Below, piece by piece: positions 37,401 to 48,371 of a stretch of DNA of 64,000 bases (within the stretch, counting starts at the first letter, position 1; each line of letters opens with the position of its first letter). The DNA lies in assembly GCF_029873635.1 (NCBI RefSeq), contig NC_080419.1, positions 64,309,540 through 64,373,539 on the forward strand. The letters are read 5' to 3'. The position numbers and the translations under genes were made by a program. Under the pieces are notes generated by a model. The model had not been told where the DNA came from. It made no database searches and saw only the letters and a list, made by a program, of their open reading frames with translations. This DNA is from Malania oleifera. Its lineage: Eukaryota; Streptophyta; Magnoliopsida; Santalales; Ximeniaceae.

Positions 37401-37731
37401 TGTCAGGTGAAATCGTGCTACCCTAGTTTGCATTACTGCTTTTTATTTCATGGGCTTTCCTAGATTTTTGCAATTAACCCCTAGAAGCATAAAAACTCAA
37501 ACCCCTAGAAGTAATTATACAATTACTACTAATGTTGGAGTTTGTAGACACACTACTGGTGTACGTTAACTTAGGTGATACTTGGTGGAAATTTTAAGGC
37601 AATTTTATATTATATCAATTATGGAAATTCGAAAATAAATATAAATACTTATCGGAGAAAGTGGGTCTAGCTGTTGCATAAGGTTATGTTTTTCCTTTTT
37701 CTTTAAAGTGGGTCTAACTGCTTCTGCCATG
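34428..37731. repeat. Large tandem repeat copy 7 (cut by telomeric array)
   Basis: About 3.3 kb, resembling copy 2: it has a 24-G run (35950-35973) and two copies of the 168-bp subrepeat (about 35993-36330). It ends abruptly at GCTTCTGCCATGTA, where other copies continue GGTGAC, and CCCTAAA repeats begin at once. Confidence 0.85.
35950..35973 (+). repeat. G homopolymer (24 G)
   Basis: It occupies the same place in the repeat unit as the G-run of copy 2. It could be a real expansion or a length uncertain in the assembly. Confidence 0.9.
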
Positions 37732-40700
37732 TAACCCTAAACCATAAAACACTAAACTCTATACCCTAAAACCCTAAGTCCTAAACCCTAAATCCAAAAT
37801 CATAACTTTAAACCCCAAACCCTAAAGCCAAAAGCCTAAAACCTAAGCCCTAAAACCTAAACACCTAAACCCAAAACCCTAAACCCTAAACTCTAAACAC
37901 AAAACCCTAACCACAAACCCTAAATGCTAAACCCTGGCCCCTACACCCTAAACCCTAAATCTGAAAACCCAAAATCCAAGACCCTAAAAACTCTAAACCC
38001 TAAACCCTAAAATCTAAACACTTAAACCCAAAACCCTAAACCCTACACTCTAAACCCTAAACGATAAACCCTGAACACTAAACCCAAAACCCTAGACCTA
38101 AACCATAAACCCTAAACCCTAAACCATAAATCCAAAACCCTAAACCCAAAACCCTAATCCCAAAACCCTAAGTCCTAAACCATAAACAGTAAAACCTAAA
38201 CCCTAAAACCCAAAAACCTAAACCCTAAACCCAAAACTGTAAAACCTAAACCCAAAACCCTAAACCCTTACCCTATACACTAAACCCTAAACCCTAACTC
38301 TAAACCCTAAACCCTAAACCCTAAACACTAAATCCTAAGCCCTAAACCCTAGACCCTAAAAAACCTAAAACCTAAACCCTAAATGATAAAACCAAAACCC
38401 TAAAACCTAAACACCTAACTCTAAACACTAAACCATAAACCCTAAACCCTAAATACTAAATGCTAAACATTAAACCCTAAACCCTAAACACTAAACCCTA
38501 AGCCATAAACCCTAAACTGTAAAACCTAAACCCTAAAACCTAAACCCCTAAACCCTAAACCCTAAACCCTAAACTCTAAACCTAAACCCTAAAACCTAAA
38601 CCTTAAAACTTAAACCCGTAAAACCAAAACCCAAAACCCAAAGCCGTAAACACTAAGCCTTAAAAACCCAAACCCTAACCGCTAACCACGTAAACCCTAA
38701 ACCCTAAACCCCAAACCGTAAACCGTAAACCCTAGACCTACAAACCCTAAAACATAAACCCTAAAACCTAAAACCTAAACACCTAAAACCTTAAGCCATA
38801 AACTGTAAAAACCCTAAACCCTAAACCCTAAACACTAAACACTAAACCATAAACCCTAACCCAAAACCCTAAACCTTAAAACCTAAAACCCTACACCCTA
38901 AACCCTAAATCGAAAACCTTAAACCATAAACCCTAAACCCTAAAGCCAAAATCGTAAAAGCTAAACCCTAAAACCTAAACACCTAAACCCTAAACCCTAA
39001 ACCCTAAACCCTAAAACCCAAACCCTAAGCCCTAAGCCCTAAACACTAAACCCTAAACCCTAACTCTAAACCCTAAAACTTAAACCCAAAACCCAAAACC
39101 CTAAAACCTAAACACCTAAACCCTAAAACCTAAACACATAAACCCTAAAACATAAACACCTAAACCGCAAACCCTAAACCCTAAACCCTAAACCCTAAAC
39201 ACTAAATCCTAAGCCCTAAACCCTACACCCTAAAAACCCTAAAACCTAAACCCTAAAGGATAAAACCTAAACCCTAAAACCTAAACACCTAAATCAAAAC
39301 ACTAAACCAGAAACCCTAAACCCTAAATACTAAATCCAAAACACTATACCCTAAACCCTAAACACAAAACGCTAAGACCTAAACCCTAAACCGTAAAACC
39401 TAAACCTAAAAACTAAACCCCTAACCCCTAAACCCTAAACCCTAAATCCTAAATCCTAAACCCTAAACCCTAAACCTAAACCCTAAAACCTACACCTTAA
39501 AAATTAAACACATAAACCCAAAACCCTAAACCTTAAGCCCTAAACACTAAACCCTAACCCCTAACCATAAACCCTAAACCCAAAACTATAAACCGTAAAC
39601 CGTAAACCGTAAACTCTAGAACTAAAAACCCTAAAACATAAACCCGAAACCTTATAACCCTAAACCCTAATCCTTGAACCCTAAATCATAAACCCTAAAC
39701 TCTAAACCCTAAACACCAAACACTAAACCATAAATCCTAACCCAAAACCCAAAACCCAAAACCTTAAACCTTAAAACCTGAAACCCAAAACCCAAAACCC
39801 TAAACCCTAAATCCAAAACCTTAAACCCTAAACCCTAAAGCCTAAACCGCTAAACCCTAAAACCTAAACACCTAAACGCTAAATCCTAAACCCTAAACCC
39901 TAATACCTAAACCCTAAGCCCTAAGCCCTAAACACTAAACCTTAAACCCTAACACTAAATCCTAAACCCAAAACCCAAAACCCTAAACCCTAACACTAAA
40001 TCCTAAACACAAAACCCAAAACCCAAAACCCTAAACCCTAAAACCTAAACACCAAAACCCTAAACACCTAAACACTTAAACCCTAAACCCTAAAACCTAA
40101 ACCCTAAACCCTAAACCCTAACTCTAAACCCTAAACCCTAAACCCTAAACACTAAATTCTATCCCCTAAACCCTAGACCCTTAAAACGCCAAAACCTAAA
40201 CCCCCTACAACCTAAACACCTAAACTCTAAATCCTAAACCCTAAATGCTAAACACTAAACCCCAAACACTAAACCCTAAACCCTAAACCCTGAGCCTTAA
40301 ACTCTTAAACTCTAAACCCTAAACCCTAAAACAAAAACTCCCAAACCCTAAAACCTAATGCCTAAAGCCTAAACCCTAAAACCCTAAACCCTAAACCCTA
40401 AACCCTAAATCCAAAACCCTAAACACTAAACCCAAAACCCTAAAACCTAAACCCTAACAACTAAACCCTAAACCCTAAACCCTAAACCCTAAACCCTAAG
40501 TCCAAAACCCAAAAACCCAAAACCCAAAACCCAAAACCCAAAACCCTAAAACCTAAACACCTAAACCCTAAACCCTAAACCCTAAACCCTAAACACTAAA
40601 CTCTAACCCCAAATCGTAAACCCTAAAACCTAAACCCTAATTTCTAGACCCTAAACCCTAAACCCTAAACCCTAAACCATATACACTAAACTCTAAACCC

Positions 40701-43700
40701 TAACTCTAAAACCTAAACCCTAAACCCTAAACACAAAATTCTAACCCCTAAACCCTAGACCCTTAAAACCCCAAAACCTAAACCCTAAACCCTAAAACCT
40801 AAACATTTAAACTCTAAATCCTAAACCCTAAATGCTAAACACTAAACCCTAAACCCTAAACCTTAAACCTTTAGCCTTAAACCCTAAACCCTAAACCGTA
40901 AAACCTAAACCCTAAAACCAAAACTCCTAAACCGTAAAGCCTAAACCTAAACCCTAAACCCTAAAACCCTAAACCCTAAACTCTAAACCCTAAATCCAAA
41001 ACCCTAAACTCTAAACCCAAAACCTTAAAACCTAAACCTTAACACCAAAACCCAAAACCCTAAACAGTAAACCGTAAACCCAAGTCTAAAACCATAAAAC
41101 CCAAAACCCTAAACTCTAACACCTAAACCCTAAACCCTAAATTCTAAATCAAAAAACCTAAACCCTAAACCATAAACCCTAAACCCTAAACCCTAACCTT
41201 AAACCATAAACCATAAATCCTAAACCCCAAAACATAAGTCCTAAAACCTAAACACCTAAACCCTAAACACTAAACCCAAAACCATAAACCATAAACCCTA
41301 AACCTTAAGGCCTAAACACAAAACCCTAACCCCAAACCCTAAACCCTAAACCCTAAACCCTAAACCCTAGGCGCTAAAAGCCCAAAACCTAAACCCTAAA
41401 CCCTTGCCCCAAACACAAACCCCAAACACTAACCCTAAACCCGAAACCCTAAACCCTAAACCCTAAAACCAAAACCCTAACCCCTAAACCCTAAGCTATA
41501 AACCCTAAATCCTAAATCCTAAATGCTAAACTCAAAAGCTTGAACCCTAAACCCTAAACCCTAAACTCCAAGTCATAAACCCTAAACCCTAAGCCTTCAA
41601 CCCTAAACTTTAAACCCTAAACCTAAAACCCCAAACCCCAAACCCTAAACCCTAAATACTTAATAGTAAACCTTAAACCCTAAACCCTAAATCTAAAACC
41701 ATAAACCCTAAACCCTAGACCCTAAACCCTAAACCAAAAACCCTAAAACCTAAACCCCAAAACCTAAACACCTAAACCATAAATCCTAAACCCTATACCC
41801 TAAACCCCAAACCCCAAACACTAAGCACTAAACCCTAAACACTAAACCCCAAACCGTAACCCTAAACCATAAACCCTAAACCCTAAAACCTAAGACCTAA
41901 AACCTAAAACCATAAACCCTAAACCCTAAACCCTAGGTAGTAAAAGCCCTAAACCTAAACCCTAAACCCTAGCCCCAAATACAAACCCCAAACACTAAAC
42001 CCTAAACCCTAAACCCTACAACCATAAACCTTAAAACCAAAACCCTAACCCCTAAACCCTAAGCTATATAAACCCTAAATCCTAAATCCTAAACGCTAAA
42101 CTCAAAATCTTGAACCCTAAACCCTATACCCTAAACTCTAAGCCATAAACCCTAAACCCTAAGCTTTCAACCCTAAACTTTAAACCCCAAACCCTAAACC
42201 CCGAACCCTAAACCCCGAACCCTAAACGCTAAGCACTAAACCCTAAACACTAAACCCCAAACCCTAACCCTAAACCATAAACCCTAAACCCTAAAACCTA
42301 ACACCTAAACCGAAAACCATAAACCCTAAACCCTAAAAACTAAACCCTAACCCCTAACCATAAAACCCAAACCCTAAACCCTAAACCCTAGACCCTAGAC
42401 CTAAAAGCCATAAAACCTAATCGCTAAAGCCTAAAACCTAAACACCTAAACCTTAAAACCTAAATTGTAAACTCTAAACCCTAAACACTAAACACTAAAC
42501 CACAAACCCTAACCCAAAAACCTAAACCCAAAATCCTAAACCCTAAAACATAAAACCCAAAACCCCAAACCCTAAATCCAAAACCTTAAATCCTAAACCC
42601 TAAACCCTAAAGCCCAAACCGTAAAAGCTAAACCCTAAAATCTAAACCCTAAACCCTAAACACTAAACCATAAGCCCTAAACACTAAACCCTAAACCCTA
42701 AACTCTAAACCCTAAACCCTAAACACCTAAACCCCAAACCCTAAATCCTAAACCATAAACCTTAGACCTTAAACCTTAAACCCACACACTAAGCTTTAAA
42801 CCCTAACTCTAAACCCTAAACCCTAAACCCTAAACACTAAATCCTAATCCCTAATCCCTAGAACCTAAAAACCCCAAAACCTAAACCCTAAACCCTAAAA
42901 CCTAAACACGTAAACACTAAACCCCAAACTTTAAATGCTAAACACTAAACCCTAAACCCAAAACCCTAAATTGTAAAACGTAAACTCTAAAACCTAAACT
43001 TCAAAACCCTAAACCCTAAAACCTAAACCCTAAACCTTAAAACCATAAACCCTAAACCGTAAACCCCTAACCCTAAAACCTAAACCCTAACAACTAAACC
43101 CTAAACCCGAAATACGAAACCCTAAAACCCAAAACCCAAAACCCTAACACCTAAACCCTAAACCCTAAACTCTAAATCAAAAACCCTAAACCCTAAACCA
43201 TAAACCGTAAACCATAAACCCTAAACCTAAAAGCTTAAACCCTAAACCGTAACCCCAAACCCTAAACCCTAGACATTAAAAACCCTAAACCCTATTCCAA
43301 ACACTAACCCCAAACCTTAAACCCGAAACTTGAAACCCTAAACCTTAAACCGTATAACCACAAACAATAAACCCTAAACCCCAACCCCAAAACCCTAAGC
43401 CATAAACTCTAAACCCTAAACCCTAAATGCTAAACTCAAAGCCTTGAATCCGAAACCATAAACCCCAAACTCTAAACTCTAAGTCATAAACCCTAAATCC
43501 TAACCCCTAAACCCTAAATTTTAAATCCTAAACCCAAAACCCCAAACCCTAAACCCTAAACCCTAACCCTAAATACAAAATAGTAAACACTAAACCCTAA
43601 ACCCTAAACCCTAAATCCTAAACGCTAAACCCTAAATTCAAAACCCTAAACCCTAAACAGTAGACCCCAAACCCTAAACCCTAAAACCTAAACACCTGAA

Positions 43701-46341
43701 CCATAAACCCTAAATCCTGAATCCTAAAAGTTGAACCCTAAACCCTAAGCACTAAACCCTAAACCCTAACCCTAAAACCTAAACCCTAAACCCTAAAACC
43801 TTATACCATAAAACACTAAACTTTAAACCCTCAAACCCTAAACCCTAAATCAAAGTCCATAAACCCTAAGCCCTAAACCCTTTAGCCCAAAACCTTAACC
43901 ATAAAACCTAAACACCTAAACCCAAAACCCTAAACCTTAAACCCTAAACCCAAAACACTAAACCCTAACTCCAAACCCTAAACCCTAAACCCTAAACCCT
44001 AAACCCAAAAACATAAACCAAAAACCATAAACACTAAACCCTCAAAACCCTAAACACTAAACCCTAAACCCTAAAACCTAAACACCTAAACACCTAAACC
44101 CTAAACCATAAATCCTAAACTCTAAACTCTAAACACTAAACCATAAACCCTGAAGACTAAACCCTAAACCCTGACCCTAAACCCTAAACCTTAAACCCTA
44201 AATCTAAAACCCTAAACCCTAAACCTAAAACCCTAAACCCTAAACTGTAAAACCTAAAGTGTAAAACCTGAACACCTAAACCCTAAACCCTAAACCCTAA
44301 ACAATAAACACTAAACCCAAATTTTAAACACTAAACCCTAAACACTAAACAGTAATGTCTAAACCCTAAAACATTAGACCCAAAAAACCCTAAAACCTAA
44401 AACTTAAACCATTAAACCTAAACCTTAAAACCTAAACACCTAAATTCTAAACCCTAAAACCTAAACACCTAAACCCTAAACCCTCAACACTAAACCCAAA
44501 ACCGAAACCGTAAACCCCAAATTCTAAACCCTAAACCAAAAGTCCTAAAGCCTAAACCCTAAACCCTAGACCTCAAAAACCCTAAACCGTAATCCCTAAA
44601 CCCTAAACCTAAACCCTAACCCCAAACCCTAAACATGAAACCCTAAACCTTAAACCCTATAACCCTAAGCCCTAAACCCAAAACCCAAAACCCAAAACCC
44701 TAAGCCCTAAAACCCTAAACCCTAAACCCTAAGCCCTAAACCCTAAACCCTAAACCTTAAACCCAAAACCCTAAACCTCAAAACCCTAAACCCAAAACCC
44801 AAAACCCTAATACCAAAACCCTAAAACTTAAACACATAAACCCTAAACCCTAAACACTAAACCCAAAACATTAAACCCTAAACATTAAACCAAAAATCTT
44901 GACCCTAAACACAAAACCCAAAACCCCAATCCCAAAACCCTAAACCCAAAACCCTAGACCCTAAAAACCTTAAACCATAACCCCAAACCGAAACCCTAAC
45001 CCAAAATCCTAAACCCGAAACATGAAACCCTAAACCCTAAACCCTAAATCATAAACCTAAAACCTTAAACCCTAAACCCAAAAACCTAAACCGCAAACCC
45101 TAAACACAAAACCCTAAACCCTGAACACTAATAACTAAATACTAAACCCTAAACCCTTAACCCTAAACCCTAAAACCTAAACCCTTAACCCTAAACCCTA
45201 AACACTAAACCCTAAACCCTAAACCCTAAAACCCTAAACCCTAAAAACACTAAACTCTAAACCCTAAAACCCTAAACCCTAAACCCTAAACCCTAAACTC
45301 TAAACCCTAAACCTTAAACCCTAAACCCTAAAACCAAAACCCTAAACCCTAATCTTAGCCCCAATCCAAAAACCCAAAACCCGAGACACTAAAAACCCTA
45401 AACCCTAAACCCTGAACCCTAAAACCTAAACCCTAAAACCCAAACACCTAAACATTAAAACCCAAAAACCTAAAACCCAAAACCCTAAACTCTAAACCCT
45501 AACCATAAACCCTAAACACTAAACACTAAACCATAACCCTAAACCCTAAACCCTAAACCCTAAACCCAAAAAACCCCAAACCCTAAATCCTAAACCCTAA
45601 ATCGTAAACCCTTAACCCTATACCCTAAACCCTTAATACTCAATAGTAAACACTAAACCCTAAATCTGAAACAATAAACCCTAAACCCTAAACCCTAAAC
45701 CCTAAACCCAAAACCCTAAACCCTAAACCCAAAACCCTAAAACTTAAACCCTAAAACCAAAACACCTAAACCATAAACCCTAAACCCTAAACCCTAAACC
45801 CTAAACCCTAAACCCTAAACCCTAAACCCTAAAACCCAAACCCAAACCCTAAAACCCTAAACCCTAAACCCTAAAACTTAAAACCTAAACCCAAAACACT
45901 AAACCCTAAACCCTAAAAACTAAACCCCTAACCCCTAACCATAAACCCAAACCCTAAACCCTAAACACTAAACCCTAAACCTAAAAGCCATAAACCCTAA
46001 TCACCAAACCTAAACCTAAAACCTAAACCTTAAAAACCTAAATTGTAAACTCTAAACCTTAAACACTAAACACTAAACACTAAAACACTAAACACTAATC
46101 ACTAATCACTAAACATTAAACCCTAAACCCAAAACCCTAACCCTAAATCACAAACCCTTAACCCTAAACCCAAAAACTAAAAACCCTAAATCGTAAACCC
46201 TTAACCCTAAACCCTAAACCCTAAATACTTAATAGTAAAAACTAAACCCTAAACCGTAAACCCTAAATCTGAAACCATAAACCCTAAACCCTAACCAAAA
46301 CCGTAAACCTAAACACTTAAACATAAATCCTAAACCACTAA
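37732..46341 (+). repeat. Interstitial telomeric-type array, degenerate (CCCTAAA)n
   Basis: About 8.6 kb of the Arabidopsis-type telomere heptamer, C-strand on the plus strand throughout. Perfect runs (for example around 45781-45835) are short; variants such as CCAAAAC, CACTAAA, CCATAAA and AAACCTAAACACCTAAA are everywhere. Longer blocks recur: words around CTAAGCTATA...AAATGCTAAACTCAAA appear near 41491-41536 and 42059-42106 (about 570 bp apart) and again, diverged, near 43435. This degeneracy and higher-order structure indicate an internal, satellite-like array and not a working chromosome end. Confidence 0.95.
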
Positions 46342-48056
46342 TGAATTACGCGTCAAAACTGCGTAATTGGAAGCTTATCCCGGGCTTTACCGTTTATATT
46401 TTAATTAAATGTCCAAAATTGTCCAATATTTTAATAACGTGCCAAAAATCATCATTCTGAACTTTATTGCCACTATTTATGAAATTTTGGTAATTTTTTG
46501 TCGCAGGAAAATTCCCGAAAACCAAAACCGACACCTGTTCGTATTCGTGCATAACTTTTCCGTCCGAACTCCAATTGAGATGATTCAAATTTTTGGAAGG
46601 AAAGAGGAAAGGATCATCTACAACTTTTGTGTTTTAAGTTTTGTGGAGATACGGGCTCCAGAAGAACAGAATTTGCAATGAACAGAGAACAAAAAAATAT
46701 AATAATTCGGGTCCTCTAAATGGGTCAAATCTCTAATAAGGGTCAGGGCTTCTTCTCAACTCTATTTATTATACATTTCCCCTCTTTCCAGCGTGTGCCA
46801 GCGCACAAGCTTTCTCTCCTCTCCTCCCTCCTCTCCTCTTAAATCCTTATTCTTCTTCTTCTTCTTCTATTATTCTCTTCTCATTACTTTCCTGCTGTTT
46901 CCTGTCTTATCTTTTGGTATTTCTTTTAGTATTTTATATCTTTCAGTATTCTCTTCTTCTTTTCCTTTCTTCTTCTCCTTCCCTTCTTTTCCCCTCGTTT
47001 TTTCTGCTGTATGTGAAATCCTCTGCCAAACCAAGAGACACACACCACAGCCAGAAACTCCACACGGCAGCGCCACCTTGCAGAATCATTAGCAACTTCT
47101 CCTTCGGCCACAGCACTGTCTCGGCCAGCAACACAGCAGCAGCAAGCCCCTCTGCTCCAGCCTTCATCACAGCCACCCGAGACCACAGCCACCCGAGCAT
47201 AGGAACAGCAGTCCTGCGCCCCTTCTCTGCTTTTCTAGTTGCAATGAATGATGTGTCTTTTATTGTTTAAGTTTATTTGGAATTTGGGATTTGAGTATGT
47301 GTTAAGGGATTTTAGTTTTTTTTTATTGAAGTTTAAATTTTTTATTTACTCTTATTGTTCTAAATTAAAGTTAGTCTTAGGTCTAAAACATTTAAATTAG
47401 TCCTGCTTTATTTATCTTCGCTTAATTTAAATTTTGATTTTGTTTTAAAAAAAATAATAAAATAAAATAAAATACGAAAAAAAGAGGGAAGTGTTTTGTT
47501 TTTTTTTACGAAATTAGAATAGTTATCTTTTCAAGATTTAATTTTTATTTTTTGAAACTTGATTTAGTTTAGGGTCGTTTTTTTATTAAGTTTGTGTTTT
47601 TATTGTGTCTTGTTTTCATTTAATTCATTAATAATTTAGTTTTTAATTCGAGGTTCTTCTTGTTAAAGGTTCGTTGTTATCGTTTGTGAGTAATATAGTT
47701 AAGGTTTTAATGAGTGTTTTAATTGCATATTCAAAGTTCCTTCTTTAATTGAAGTGCTTTAAGTGTTTCCGGAAGTAGGATCAGAGTTTCATTTGTTGTC
47801 CGGTTTATTTAGTGCATGTTAGTTAGAGGTTGTAATATTAAGTGTAATTTTAATTCATCAAAAGTGGAAATGAACAATTTGAAATGAAAAACCCCGAATA
47901 TGAACTAAGTTCAATGCATTTTGTGTCCGATTGGAACGAATGTATAACGTCGAGATTAAAAACGAATTCCCTAGACGATTAACACTGGACTATTAGTACA
48001 CGACACAAATCTATACTGAGATGATTTTCCGAGTGATCATTTGTTTGAGTGAGTAA
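46342..48056 (+). mobile_element. LTR-retroelement-like insertion within the telomeric array
   Basis: This 1.7-kb island interrupts the CCCTAAA array. It has an LTR-like layout on the plus strand: an upstream block (46400-46740), a TATA-like TCTATTTATTATACATTT near 46762-46779, a CT-rich then GC-richer leader (46800-47230), and a T-rich tail. The words GAATTCCCTAGACGATT...ACACTGGAC near 47965-47995 recall the region around the 5' LTR end of Athila-type Gypsy elements. Neither a canonical CA terminus nor a clear target-site duplication was found. Overlapping frames at 46793-47270 look like composition artefacts of the CT/GC-rich leader. Confidence 0.45.
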
Positions 48057-48183
48057 TCTAAAACTAAACCAAGGTAACCCTCTGAAACACCGAAAAACTA
48101 AACCCAAACCTCAACCGTAAACCATACACCCAAACCCTAAACCCTAACACATAAACCAAAAACTATACAACCCTTAACCCTAG
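48057..48183 (+). repeat. Second stretch of degenerate CCCTAAA repeat, ending at gap
   Basis: Degenerate AAACCCTAAACCCTAA-type repeat in the same orientation as the main array, running straight into the N block. The main array therefore probably continues past the 1.7-kb insertion into unsequenced DNA. Confidence 0.8.
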
Positions 48184-48283
48184 NNNNNNNNNNNNNNNNN
48201 NNNNNNNNNNNNNNNNNNNNNNNNNNNNNNNNNNNNNNNNNNNNNNNNNNNNNNNNNNNNNNNNNNNNNNNNNNNNNNNNNNN
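48184..48283. other. Assembly gap (exactly 100 N)
   Basis: One hundred N bases is a common placeholder for a gap of unknown size. It sits between telomere-like repeat and an ATT-rich LTR fragment, so its true length and even the adjacency of the two sides are uncertain. Confidence 0.95.
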
Positions 48284-48371
48284 ATTATTATTATTATTAT
48301 TATTATTAGCATTAGTATCTTATTTTGGTTATTATTATTTTTATTATCTTCATTTTTATTAGTAATGTTAT
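48284..48371 (+). mobile_element. Left fragment of Tat/Ogre-like 5' LTR (LTR2), split by a solo LTR
   Basis: ATT-rich DNA resembling the ATT-rich first part of the LTR that resumes at 51676. It ends with GTTAT, matching GCTAT on the far side of LTR1 (51671-51675). I infer that both belong to one LTR split by the insertion; its true 5' end would lie in the gap. Confidence 0.6.

Larger units (their letters stand above)
14174..37731. repeat. Array of seven large tandem repeats (about 3.0-4.4 kb unit)
   Basis: The same ordered landmarks recur head to tail. The first is CATTATTTTCATGG...CTTGGAGATGAA. Then come AGTAGTATTTCACATCCATG, TAACGAGATTGTGGCAAGC, GAAGCTTAAGCTTGACC, CATTCTGATTCAG-like words, TAATTCTGTAGCAGTGTAG, TGATGTGATCCTTCTG, and an AATT-rich block. 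Starts at the first landmark fall near 16136, 20308, 24088, 28478, 31425 and 34428; copy 1 is 5'-truncated. No long conserved frame persists among copies, so the unit looks non-coding. I do not recognise it as any known transposon or satellite. Confidence 0.9.

Noticed and set aside
37732..46341. A functional chromosome end (true telomere)
   Set aside because: The heptamers are highly degenerate, both sides continue into non-telomeric DNA, and internal blocks recur. This is interstitial.
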